Positions 1-7,819 of a stretch of 64,000 nucleotides of DNA are shown here, piece after piece. Where the stretch lies: positions 62,001-126,000 of the forward strand of contig CAKPVJ010000002.1 of assembly GCA_934193515.1 (NCBI GenBank). The letters run 5' to 3'. The notes beneath the pieces were generated by a model. It saw nothing but the letters and a program-made list of their open reading frames with translations, ran no database searches and had not been told where the DNA came from. The DNA is from an uncultured Megasphaera sp. Lineage in GTDB: Bacteria; Bacillota; Negativicutes; Veillonellales; Megasphaeraceae. A program made the translations under genes and the position numbers. Position 1 is the stretch's first letter; each line of letters starts with the position of its first letter.

Positions 1-108
1 TAACGCCAGCAGCGTCATCATAATAAAAAACAGCCAATTGCCTTCATAGATAATGAAGATTGTAAGGGCACCGCCAATAATGCCGGTGAGAATTCGTTTT
101 GCCAACAT
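1..108 (-). CDS. cdsA: Phosphatidate cytidylyltransferase, N-terminal part (cut by window edge)
   Basis: Only the first 36 codons are inside the window; the gene runs off the left edge. It begins MLAKRILTGIIGGAL and continues with a hydrophobic segment, as expected for the first membrane helix of CdsA, which makes CDP-diacylglycerol from phosphatidate and CTP in the inner membrane. The ATG is at 108-106. It lies 18 bp downstream of uppS on the same strand, the common frr-uppS-cdsA order in Firmicutes. The identity rests on this N-terminus and synteny, because no catalytic region is visible. Confidence 0.75.
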   Translation of the reverse strand, partial: MLAKRILTGIIGGALTIFIIYEGNWLFFIMMTLLAL

Positions 109-126
109 ATTCTGTATTTACCCACC

Positions 127-894
127 TTATTTTAATCCACCAAAGCGACGTTCTCTGCCCTGAAAGGCCAGAATCGCTTCTATTAATGTTTCTTTTGTAA
201 AATCCGGCCAGCATAAATCTGTATACCAGAATTCTGCATATGCCAGCTGCCAAAGCAAAAAGTTGCTGACGCGTTTATCCGCACCTGGACGAATCATCAA
301 ATCGACATCATTTTCCGGTGCAGTATACAAATAACGGCTTACCGTCGCTTCTGTAATATCCTGCGGCTGCAGTCGTCCATCTTGTACATCTTTCGCAATC
401 TGCTGCATAGCCTGAGTTAATTCCAAGCGGCCGCCGTAATTGACAGCTACATTGAGTATCAGTCCGGTGTTGTCTTTCATATCTTCTTCTGCCTGCTGAA
501 AAGCTTCCTGCAGCACTGGATTCAAACGGCTCATATCACCGATAAAATGCAGCTTAACATTATGTTCATTTAATTCCAGCAAGTTTTTGCGAAGATAGTC
601 ATTCATCAGTTTCATAATATACGAAACTTCTGTATCCGGCCGTTTCCAATTTTCTGTTGAAAATGCATATACAGTCAGTACTTTGATTCCCAAGTCACTG
701 GCAGCAACGACAATGCGCTTCAGCGTATCCGCACCGGCCCGATGACCATAACTGCGCGGCATATTGCGCCGTTTGGCCCAGCGGCCGTTGCCGTCCATAA
801 TAATGGCAACATGATGCGGAATATTTTGCGGATCTAACATATCTGCCGAAACGTCAGCAGACACATCTCGTTTTTTACGTAAAAAATGAATCAT
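127..894 (-). CDS. uppS: Isoprenyl (undecaprenyl) diphosphate synthase
   Basis: A 255-aa cis-prenyltransferase that makes undecaprenyl diphosphate, the lipid carrier for peptidoglycan and other wall polymers. The family signature HVAIIMDGNGRWAKRR is at residues 28-43, with catalytic Asp at about D34. The C-terminal RPGADKRVSNFLLWQ block matches the substrate-binding region, although the usual RTGGE is written RPGAD here. The length is normal for the family. The ATG overlaps the stop of the upstream 82-aa ORF by 4 bp (ATGA), so translation is probably coupled. It belongs to the rpsB-cdsA cluster. Confidence 0.96.
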   Translation of the reverse strand: MIHFLRKKRDVSADVSADMLDPQNIPHHVAIIMDGNGRWAKRRNMPRSYGHRAGADTLKRIVVAASDLGIKVLTVYAFSTENWKRPDTEVSYIMKLMNDYLRKNLLELNEHNVKLHFIGDMSRLNPVLQEAFQQAEEDMKDNTGLILNVAVNYGGRLELTQAMQQIAKDVQDGRLQPQDITEATVSRYLYTAPENDVDLMIRPGADKRVSNFLLWQLAYAEFWYTDLCWPDFTKETLIEAILAFQGRERRFGGLK

Positions 895-1139
895 ACTTGT
901 GTTTCTCCACCTTGCAGCAAACGACTGACAGAGTCGCTTTTTTTCATAGTATCATTCACTAACAGACAAATCGTATCGTCATCTGCCTGTCTGACACGAA
1001 TCACATACGAATTTCCGTCTTCACACGGAAAAAAATGACTGCGGGAAACTGTCCGTTCTATTGTGTAGGACATATTTTTTTCCCGTAATGCAGATATGGC
1101 ATACCGTAACGGCATGCCAATTAAGTTTCGTATATCCAT
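891..1139 (-). CDS. Small conserved-looking protein between frr and uppS (unknown)
   Basis: An 82-aa ORF in the tight gap between frr and uppS. Its ATG overlaps the frr stop by one base (TAATG) and its stop overlaps the uppS ATG by four bases, so it is very likely translated. The N-terminal half (IGMPLRYAISALREKNMSYTI) has the look of a PASTA-like or RNA-binding alpha/beta element, followed by two beta-rich stretches. There is no signal peptide or membrane segment. I do not recognise the family. Its position suggests co-expression with ribosome recycling and lipid-carrier synthesis genes, which does not by itself indicate a function. Confidence 0.8.
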   Translation of the reverse strand: MDIRNLIGMPLRYAISALREKNMSYTIERTVSRSHFFPCEDGNSYVIRVRQADDDTICLLVNDTMKKSDSVSRLLQGGETQV

Positions 1140-1699
1140 TATACTTCCATGACTTCTTTTTCTTTTTTGACTTTAATTTCGTCAATTACTTTTATTTTTT
1201 TGTCTGTCAGTTTCTGGATATTTGTCTGTCCTTCTTTGCTTTCGTCTTCTGTAATTTCCTTTTTCTTTTCCATTTTCTTGATGGCTTCATTTGCATCGCG
1301 GCGGATATTACGGATGACGACTTTGGAATCTTCTGCTACTTTGCTGACTTTTTTGCTTAATTCCTTACGGCGGTCTTCTGTCAACTGCGGAATTTCCAAG
1401 CGAATCATGGTGCCGTCATTATTCGGGTTGAGGCCTAAATCTGATTTTAAGATAGCCCGTTCAATGTCGCCCAATATTTTGCGTTCCCAAGGAACAATCG
1501 TAATTAAACGCGGTTCCGGAGCCGATACATTGGCTACCTGTTTGACCGGCGTCGGCGCGCCATAGTATTCTACCATCACGCGGTCCAATAACGACGTGCT
1601 GGCCCGGCCAGTACGAATCGACGCTAAATCCCGTTTCAATACTTCAATCGTTTTATCCATTTTTTCTTCGTTTTGGCTTAATAATGTTTTTACATCCAT
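1139..1699 (-). CDS. frr: Ribosome recycling factor
   Basis: RRF works with EF-G to split post-termination ribosomes. The 186-aa product shows the usual pattern: an N-terminal helix ending in LRTGRAS-like ASIRTGRASTSLLD, the VEYYGAPTPVKQVANVSAPE domain II core, and the C-terminal RRDANEAIKKMEK helix. An in-frame GTG three codons upstream (1708) sits one base from the AAGGA ribosome-binding sequence and is too close to use. The ATG at 1699 is 10 nt from it and gives the family's usual length, so I chose it. Confidence 0.96.
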   Translation of the reverse strand: MDVKTLLSQNEEKMDKTIEVLKRDLASIRTGRASTSLLDRVMVEYYGAPTPVKQVANVSAPEPRLITIVPWERKILGDIERAILKSDLGLNPNNDGTMIRLEIPQLTEDRRKELSKKVSKVAEDSKVVIRNIRRDANEAIKKMEKKKEITEDESKEGQTNIQKLTDKKIKVIDEIKVKKEKEVMEV

Positions 1700-1750
1700 T
1701 GTATTCACTTCCTTATCAAATTTTGTCTTATACCTATTATAATACCGCTT

Positions 1751-2476
1751 TTAGCCTTCTTTGTCGACTAATGTTCCCAAATCTTTTCCGCTGGCAGCTG
1801 CAACAATGTTTCCTTCGACATCAATGTTGAAGACGAGGATAGGAATATTGTTGTTGCGGCACAAGGTCGTTGCCGTTGCATCCATAACTTTCAAGTCTTT
1901 ATTGATAACATCCAAATAGGAAAGTTTCTTAAACATTTTGGCATTCGGATTGACTTTCGGGTCGCTGTCGTAGACGCCGTCTACGCCGTTTTTGGCCATA
2001 AGAATGGCATCAGCTTCAATTTCAGCAGCACGAAGAGCCGCTGTTGTATCTGTTGAAAAATATGGATTGCCCGTGCCGGCACCAAAAATAACGACGCGGC
2101 CTTTTTCCATATGACGGATTGCCCGGCGGCGAATGTACGGTTCAGCTACTTGCTGCATGTTGATAGCCGTTTGAACACGAGTAGCTACGCCGTGATTTTC
2201 CATAGCATCCTGCAGTGCCAATGCATTCATAACCGTAGCAAGCATGCCCATGTAATCGGCGGAAACACGGTCCATGCCCTTGGCGCTGCCGGAAAGACCG
2301 CGCCAAATATTGCCGCCGCCGACAACAATCGCTACTTGAATTCCCAATTTGCTGACTTCTACAACCTGTTTTGCTATTTTTTCTACCGTCTGCGGATCGA
2401 TACCATATCCTTGTTCACCGGCTAATGCTTCACCGCTCAATTTCAAGACGATACGTTTGAATTTTTTTGCTTCCAT
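1751..2476 (-). CDS. pyrH: Uridylate kinase (UMP kinase)
   Basis: A 241-aa bacterial UMP kinase of the amino-acid-kinase fold, converting UMP to UDP for pyrimidine nucleotide synthesis. It has the N-terminal RIVLKLSGEAL motif, the glycine-rich VVGGGNIWRG, the DYMGMLATVMNALALQ segment and a TGNPYFSTDTTAALRA acceptor region. A strong ribosome-binding site (GGAGG) lies 8 nt before the ATG. It is downstream of tsf beyond a hairpin at 2517-2547, so expression may be partly uncoupled from rpsB-tsf. Confidence 0.97.
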   Translation of the reverse strand: MEAKKFKRIVLKLSGEALAGEQGYGIDPQTVEKIAKQVVEVSKLGIQVAIVVGGGNIWRGLSGSAKGMDRVSADYMGMLATVMNALALQDAMENHGVATRVQTAINMQQVAEPYIRRRAIRHMEKGRVVIFGAGTGNPYFSTDTTAALRAAEIEADAILMAKNGVDGVYDSDPKVNPNAKMFKKLSYLDVINKDLKVMDATATTLCRNNNIPILVFNIDVEGNIVAAASGKDLGTLVDKEG

Positions 2477-2516
2477 TTGAAGGCCTCCTGCTATACATTT
2501 CGAGTCACATTAGAAA

Positions 2517-2547
2517 ATAAGAGAACACGGATTGGGTGTTCTCTTAT
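2517..2547 (-). terminator. Intercistronic hairpin between tsf and pyrH
   Basis: A perfect 12-bp stem (2517-2528 with 2536-2547) and 7-nt loop lie just after the tsf stop, followed on the minus strand by TTTTCT. This fits an intrinsic terminator or attenuator that reduces read-through into pyrH-frr. Confidence 0.75.
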
Positions 2548-2553
2548 GTCATC

Positions 2554-3201
2554 TTATTTAGCTTGTGCCATTACTTCAGAAACAAAGTCATCATTACGTT
2601 TTTCCAAGCCTTCGCCTAATTCATAACGGGTATAGCGGCGAATGTCAATTTTTTCACCGATTTTAGCAATGTTTTCTGTAATAACCTGCTGAATTGTTTT
2701 GTCAGAATCTTTAATGAATTCCTGGTCGAGCAAGCAGTTTTCTTTATAGAATTTTTCCAAACGGCCAACAATCATTTTTTCAACGATTTTTTCCGGTTTG
2801 CCTTCGTTCAAAGCCTGCTGACGAAGAACTTCTTTTTCATGTTCGAGTACTTCTTCAGGAACTTCTTCACGTTTCAAATATGTCGGTTTTGCAGCGGCAA
2901 TCTGCATGGCAATATCTTTGCAGAGGTTTTTGAAGTTGTCTGTCTGTGCGACAAAGTCTGTTTCGCAGTTTACTTCTACCAAAACGCCAATACGGCCGTT
3001 GCCGTGGATATAGGAATAAACAAGACCTTCAGCAGCGATACGATCTGCTTTTTTAGCAGCAGCAGCCAATCCTTTTTCACGAAGGAAGTCGACTGCTTTG
3101 TCCATATCACCATTTGTAGCAGAAAGCGCTTTTTTGCAGTCCATCATGCCAGCGCCCGTTTTTGTTCTTAAATCTTTTACCATGCTTGCTGTAATAGCCA
3201 T
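2554..3201 (-). CDS. tsf: Elongation factor Ts
   Basis: EF-Ts exchanges GDP on EF-Tu. The 215-aa product starts with the UBA-like domain MAITASMVKDLRTKTGAGMM and contains the diagnostic DCKKAL and VEVNCETDFVA motifs. It is the short form (one compact core) also seen in clostridia and cyanobacteria, rather than the ~280-aa enterobacterial form. AGGAGG precedes the ATG. It follows rpsB across a hairpin at 3239-3272. Confidence 0.97.
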   Translation of the reverse strand: MAITASMVKDLRTKTGAGMMDCKKALSATNGDMDKAVDFLREKGLAAAAKKADRIAAEGLVYSYIHGNGRIGVLVEVNCETDFVAQTDNFKNLCKDIAMQIAAAKPTYLKREEVPEEVLEHEKEVLRQQALNEGKPEKIVEKMIVGRLEKFYKENCLLDQEFIKDSDKTIQQVITENIAKIGEKIDIRRYTRYELGEGLEKRNDDFVSEVMAQAK

Positions 3202-3238
3202 TTTAGATATTCCTCCTAAACATAATATACAGTTTGAA

Positions 3239-3272
3239 TAAAGGTAAGGAATATGAGCACTCCTTACCTTTA
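3239..3272 (-). terminator. Intercistronic hairpin between rpsB and tsf
   Basis: Perfect 12-bp inverted repeat (3239-3250 and 3261-3272) with a 10-nt loop in the rpsB-tsf gap, followed on the minus strand by TATTC rather than a long U-run. It is probably a partial terminator or an mRNA-processing/stability hairpin. Confidence 0.6.
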
Positions 3273-3310
3273 TATAAAAGCCATTTAATTCTCAAAGAGC
3301 CAACGTAAGA

Positions 3311-4051
3311 TTAGTTTTCTTCTGTTGCTGCTTCTTCAGCTTCCGGAGCAGCGCCTTCTTCAGTCTGTTCGCCCTGATTGCCTTCGAGAACAGCGTCAGC
3401 AATTTTGCTTGTCAACAATTTGACAGCGCGAATTGCATCATCGTTTGCCGGAATCGGATAATCGATAACGTCCGGATCACAGTTTGTATCTACTGTTGCG
3501 ATGATAGGAATGTTAAGTTTGCGTGCTTCAGAAACGGCAATTTCTTCTTTTTTCGGATCAATGATAAACAAAGCATCCGGTAATTTTTTCATATCTTTAA
3601 TGCCGCCGAGGTACTTCTGCAATTTTTCCATTTCATGTTTAAGAAGCGTAACTTCTTTTTTCGGCAAAACTTCAAATGTACCATCTTCAGCTTGTTTTTC
3701 CAATACTTTCAAACGTTTTACACGCTTTTCAATTGTCTGGAAGTTAGTAAGCATGCCGCCGAGCCAGCGTTCGTTGACAAAATACTGATTGCAGCGTTCA
3801 GCTTCATTTTTAATGGATTCCTGAGCCTGTTTTTTCGTGCCGACGAAAAGAACTTTGCCGCCTTCAGCAGCGAGGTCACGTACGAAGTTGTATGCTTCGT
3901 CTACTTTTTTTACAGTCTTCTGAAGGTCAATGATATAGATACCATTGCGTTCTGTGAAGATAAAACGAGCCATTTTAGGGTTCCAACGGCGTGTTTGATG
4001 ACCGAAATGAACGCCTGCTTCCAACAATTGTTTCATAGATACTACTGCCAT
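3311..4051 (-). CDS. rpsB: 30S ribosomal protein S2
   Basis: A 246-aa S2 with the typical start MAVVSMKQLLEAGVHFGHQ, the RWNPKM block and the NERWLGGMLTNF signature. The acidic, alanine-rich tail (EEGAAPEAEEAATEEN) is a common low-complexity extension. The reading frame stays open upstream, but the ATG at 4051 has AGGAGG 8 nt before it and matches the family start, so the extra upstream codons are leader. First gene of the rpsB-tsf-pyrH-frr-uppS-cdsA cluster. Confidence 0.97.
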   Translation of the reverse strand: MAVVSMKQLLEAGVHFGHQTRRWNPKMARFIFTERNGIYIIDLQKTVKKVDEAYNFVRDLAAEGGKVLFVGTKKQAQESIKNEAERCNQYFVNERWLGGMLTNFQTIEKRVKRLKVLEKQAEDGTFEVLPKKEVTLLKHEMEKLQKYLGGIKDMKKLPDALFIIDPKKEEIAVSEARKLNIPIIATVDTNCDPDVIDYPIPANDDAIRAVKLLTSKIADAVLEGNQGEQTEEGAAPEAEEAATEEN

Positions 4052-4169
4052 AATTGTAAATCCTCCTGTTTTTGCCTCCGCCCGGTCATTGCCTGTCTTC
4101 ACCGTTTAAACGGCACAGCTGCAGGCTCACCAAGCGTGTGTATTTGGTTATGGTATTCAAACCTTTGCT
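4052..4169 (-). promoter_or_regulatory. rpsB 5' leader
   Basis: About 118 nt separate the predicted -10 box from the rpsB ATG. The stretch is relatively GC-rich and contains a short GTTTAAAC palindrome and GC-rich inverted segments, so it could fold. S2 often represses its own mRNA in bacteria, but I cannot assign this leader to a known RNA family by eye. Confidence 0.35.
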
Positions 4170-4198
4170 ATTATAGCATATTCATGGCATCTTCACAA
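4170..4198 (-). promoter_or_regulatory. Promoter of the rpsB operon
   Basis: On the minus strand, TTGTGA (4193-4198), a 17-bp spacer and TATAAT (4170-4175) preceded by TGC (extended -10). This is a strong sigma-70-type promoter match at the right distance for rpsB. Confidence 0.75.
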
Positions 4199-4284
4199 GA
4201 TTTTTTCTTGCATTTTTAGAAAAACACGCAGTCTGCCTGCTGCAGCTTCACTGCATCCCTCTTTTTTTGTCATGAAATAACGCA

Positions 4285-4337
4285 AAGGGACTGTAACAAA
4301 ATAGGAAATATTTCAGCCTATTTTGTCACAGTCCCTT
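4285..4337 (-). terminator. Long hairpin between yabE-like gene and rpsB
   Basis: A 21-bp inverted repeat (4285-4305 with 4317-4337, one mismatch) of the AAGGGACTGT...ACAGTCCCTT type. It follows the stop of the 3D-domain gene and precedes the rpsB promoter. It probably acts as a terminator, although there is no clean U-run directly after it. The rest of 4199-4456 shows no gene. Confidence 0.6.
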
Positions 4338-4456
4338 CAATATACTATTTTAAGTACGTAGTTTTCAGCAGTACGATTTATTTTTTCAAGCTTCAAACTC
4401 AAAACGGTTAGCAGTTCATATGGTACTGGGAAGCACAACAGCCAATGCCTGTCTGA

Positions 4457-5434
4457 TTATTCCAAGATATAAACAGGTACTGTGCGTCTGCCAAAAATCA
4501 TGCATGCATTGTAATCTTCCATGCACAAATCGATACGGTTTCCTAAAATATCGCCGCCTGTATCTTCTGCTATCGCAACGCCATATCCCGGAATAAAGAC
4601 GCGGGTTCCCAAGGGAATGACATTAGGATCTACAGCTACTACGCCGTATCGGGCCAGCGTCCCCATCTTGGTAATGCCTTCGCCATTGCCGTCTGTAGGC
4701 AAATAGGCTGTAGCAACCATCGTAAAGACTTCTTTAAATTTGGAAACGGTTCCGGTATTAATTTCAACCGTTTCTTTTGTGCCTACGTGGCGGACCAAGG
4801 GCTGCATTTCTGTAACCAACGTGGTGGAAACATGTTCTTTGCCAATAACCTGTCCATCCAGACTGACAATATGCATCTTGACGGTCTTCCGTCCGTCTTT
4901 TCCTTCTTGAATTACTTGTTCTTCCCCTTGCCCCAATGTTTCATCGGGAATACTTTCAATCGCATAGGGCACGACTTCATCTTCTACAATTTCTTTGCGG
5001 GAAATATTGCCGATGCGAATCGTCATATTAGCCGTAACAGGTGCTTCCGTATCTCCATACGGGCGAAAGTCCTTGGCATTATATCCATATTGTTCGGCTA
5101 CAGCCTGCACGGTTTGTTTGGCTGTGCGTACCGTCTGTGTCTTCCCTTTATGTTCCAACGTTACAGGTACGGCCCGATGCAGTGTGACCGAGCTGCCGTC
5201 TGTCAGTTTATCTGTAGACATTTCAATTTCATCATATGGCCCAAGTTCAATATTATGTTCACGCATTAACGCTTTTTCATTTACTGCATGTGTATATACA
5301 GTCTGTGTATTACCGTCTGACTGGATTGTAACGGATTTTCCTTTGTCGATAAATCCTGTCAGGGAAACTATGATTAATAAAGCGATTAAGGTAGCGTACA
5401 TGCGCGTGATGGGTCCTTGATATCGTTTGTTCAT
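4457..5434 (-). CDS. Cell-wall protein with DUF348, G5 and 3D domains (YabE/Rpf-like)
   Basis: A 325-aa exported or membrane-anchored protein. Residues 12-28 form one hydrophobic segment. Two DUF348-like repeats follow (about 35-140), then a G5 domain (about 150-235), which binds wall polymers. The C-terminal 3D domain (about 240-325) contains VVAVDPNVIPLGTRVFI, AEDTGGDI and NRIDLCMED, with the three conserved Asp residues of the MltA-like double-psi barrel. This order is that of Firmicutes YabE/RpfB-type proteins, thought to be peptidoglycan-cleaving (lytic transglycosylase-like) enzymes. Monocistronic, ending at the hairpin at 4285-4337. Confidence 0.9.
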   Translation of the reverse strand: MNKRYQGPITRMYATLIALLIIVSLTGFIDKGKSVTIQSDGNTQTVYTHAVNEKALMREHNIELGPYDEIEMSTDKLTDGSSVTLHRAVPVTLEHKGKTQTVRTAKQTVQAVAEQYGYNAKDFRPYGDTEAPVTANMTIRIGNISRKEIVEDEVVPYAIESIPDETLGQGEEQVIQEGKDGRKTVKMHIVSLDGQVIGKEHVSTTLVTEMQPLVRHVGTKETVEINTGTVSKFKEVFTMVATAYLPTDGNGEGITKMGTLARYGVVAVDPNVIPLGTRVFIPGYGVAIAEDTGGDILGNRIDLCMEDYNACMIFGRRTVPVYILE

Positions 5435-5660
5435 CCAATCCCTCCCAACATGGGCTTATTCTATCAAAGAATTTTAGAATATGTCAATTTATGTGGGTTA
5501 ACAAATAGCGCATAGTGCTGTAAAATATGCTGTTTTTTCTCCTATTGTCAACAATTATTTATTGCAATATAGGCTGATATTACTGCCGTATTTCCACGTT
5601 TTTGATAATTTTTTTCTTGTAAAAGAAAATTTCTAAAAAATAGTTCTTGACAACACAAAA

Positions 5661-5698
5661 GAAGTATATCTTTCGTCCAGTGACAAAAGATATACTTC
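5661..5698 (-). terminator. Intrinsic terminator of ppk
   Basis: 13-bp perfect stem (5661-5673 and 5686-5698) with a 12-nt loop, followed on the minus strand by TTTTGTG, 18 bp after the ppk stop. Confidence 0.85.
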
Positions 5699-5716
5699 CT
5701 GTAATACGAGATATAA

Positions 5717-7810
5717 TTAGCTTCTTTTCTTTTTTCGTTTCAGATTTTTTTCTTCAGCTTCATGCTGCAGCATCTCTTGAGCATGAATCGGCATACCTGT
5801 CCGTTCATCTGCCAAATACCGATATGTTCCATCGGCATTCATGCCATAAGCTTTCACAGTATCGTTAAAATACAGATTTAATATACCCTTAATCCGTTCT
5901 TTATGCGGACCATATTCTACCGGCACCAATAATTCAACTCGTTCATTCAAGTTGCGCGGCATCCAATCGGCAGAAGAAATAAACACATCTTCTTTGCCGT
6001 CATTATAAAAATACAATAAACGGCTGTGTTCCAGAAAACGGCCAACTACACTGTGCACCTCAATATGTTCGCTGATACCCGGCAGGCCTGGACGCAGCAC
6101 ACAGATACCGCGGATAATAAGATGAATTGTCACGCCGGCTGCAGAAGCTTCGTATAACTTGGCAATGACTTCTTTATCCAGCAAGGAATTCATTTTTGCG
6201 ACAATACAAGCTTTTCTGCCGGCTTTTGCATGGGCTGTTTCCTGTTCAATCTCTTCATAAATACGCTGCCGCAGGTTAATCGGAGCTACGCCCAATTTGT
6301 TCCACTGCGGAGGATCGGAATATCCTGACAATAAATTAAAGAACGCCGAGGCATCGATACCGATGAGCGTGTTGGCGGTAAAAATACCGACGTCCGTATA
6401 AATGCGGGCTGTCTTGCCATTGTAATTGCCTGTTGCTAAATGAACATAACGGCGAATACCGTCTTCTTCCCGGCGGACCACCAATGTGATTTTAGAATGG
6501 GTCTTGAGTCCCATAATGCCGTAAATAACATGACAGCCGGCCCGTTCCAGTTTTCGTGCCATAAAAATATTATTTTCTTCATCAAAGCGGGCTTTTACTT
6601 CCATCAATACCGTGACTTGTTTTCCGTTTTCGGCAGCTTCTGCCAGTGCAGCGATAATAGGCGAATGGCTGCTAACGCGGTATAAGGTTTGTTTAATCGC
6701 CAAGACATCGGGGTCAGTGGCTGCTAATTTTACAAAATGTTCAACCGTGGCAAAAGTTTCATACGGATGATGAACCATGACATCACGCTTAGCAATCGCT
6801 GACCAAAAATCCGGCGCATCAATGGCAGCCAATTCATACGATGGCTGCGGTACAGCTGTTGGATAGCGTAATTGATCATACCCTTCAATCCCAACAAAAG
6901 AGAAAAATACTTTGCAGTCTAGCGGTCCCGGAATCATGTAAATATCTTTTTCTTCTAACTGCAGTTCATCGCGAAGAAATTCTTTAATCATACGGCTGGA
7001 AGCCTGGGCAAGTTCAAGGCGCACAGCAGCCCCTTTACGCCGTTTTTTCAAAGATTTTTCTACTTCTACGACTAAGTCTTCTGCATCATCGTCGATATCC
7101 AAATCGGCATCGCGGGTAACGCGGAACGGTACGGTTTCCAAAATATCACAGCCTAAGAAAAAGCGTTCCGCAAATGCGCCGAGTATATCTTCTAAAAACA
7201 AAAATTTCTTAACACTGCCCGTATTTGGTACTTTGATAATGCGTGGAATAACCGGCGACGGTACTGGCAGAATAGCTGTTTTGACCGTCATATCTCCCTG
7301 TTTTTTCCGCAGCAATACAGCCAAATTTAAATGCAGGCTGGCTAAAAATGGGAAAGGATGACTGGAATCTACAGCCATCGGCGTCACAACAGGATAAATT
7401 TCCCGTTCAAAATAGTCTTCCAACCACAGCCGCTGTTCTTCGTCCAGTTCATTGACATGGACAAACTGCAAGCCTTCATCGTGCAGTTTGTTTTTAATAA
7501 TATCATAGTATGTATACTGTTCTGCTACTTGGGCATGCACCATACGCTGAATGGCTTCAAATTGTTCCCGCGGGGTCATGCCGGCAATATCAATATGCTT
7601 AATGCCGCTTTCAATCAAGTGCTTAACGCCTGCCACTCGTATCATAAAGAATTCATCCAAATTGGAGGCGGCAATCGCAATAAAATTGAGCTGTTCCAAC
7701 AAGGGATTGGAAGGGACCATCGCTTCTTTTAATACGCGTTCATTAAATTTTACCCAAGTGCATTCACGATTCAAAAAATAGTTATGATTGGTAAATTTCA
7801 CAATCTCCAC
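5717..7810 (-). CDS. ppk: Polyphosphate kinase 1
   Basis: A 697-aa PPK1 that reversibly transfers the ATP gamma-phosphate onto polyphosphate at the membrane. The N-terminal domain starts with NRECTWVKFNERVL and SNLDEFFMIRV. The autophosphorylated histidine lies in VHLATGNYN (about H455), and the second catalytic histidine in FLEHSRLLYFYNDG (about H595). Length and motif spacing match the family. It sits 10 bp downstream of a Ppx-like gene on the same strand and is closed by a terminator, so the two form an operon that could couple synthesis with sensing or turnover of polyphosphate. Confidence 0.97.
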   Translation of the reverse strand: MEIVKFTNHNYFLNRECTWVKFNERVLKEAMVPSNPLLEQLNFIAIAASNLDEFFMIRVAGVKHLIESGIKHIDIAGMTPREQFEAIQRMVHAQVAEQYTYYDIIKNKLHDEGLQFVHVNELDEEQRLWLEDYFEREIYPVVTPMAVDSSHPFPFLASLHLNLAVLLRKKQGDMTVKTAILPVPSPVIPRIIKVPNTGSVKKFLFLEDILGAFAERFFLGCDILETVPFRVTRDADLDIDDDAEDLVVEVEKSLKKRRKGAAVRLELAQASSRMIKEFLRDELQLEEKDIYMIPGPLDCKVFFSFVGIEGYDQLRYPTAVPQPSYELAAIDAPDFWSAIAKRDVMVHHPYETFATVEHFVKLAATDPDVLAIKQTLYRVSSHSPIIAALAEAAENGKQVTVLMEVKARFDEENNIFMARKLERAGCHVIYGIMGLKTHSKITLVVRREEDGIRRYVHLATGNYNGKTARIYTDVGIFTANTLIGIDASAFFNLLSGYSDPPQWNKLGVAPINLRQRIYEEIEQETAHAKAGRKACIVAKMNSLLDKEVIAKLYEASAAGVTIHLIIRGICVLRPGLPGISEHIEVHSVVGRFLEHSRLLYFYNDGKEDVFISSADWMPRNLNERVELLVPVEYGPHKERIKGILNLYFNDTVKAYGMNADGTYRYLADERTGMPIHAQEMLQHEAEEKNLKRKKKRS

Positions 7811-7819
7811 CGACCCTTT

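Noticed and set aside
4285..4337. Long inverted repeat as a MITE or insertion element
   Set aside because: No target-site duplication or second copy seen in the window; its position fits a terminator.
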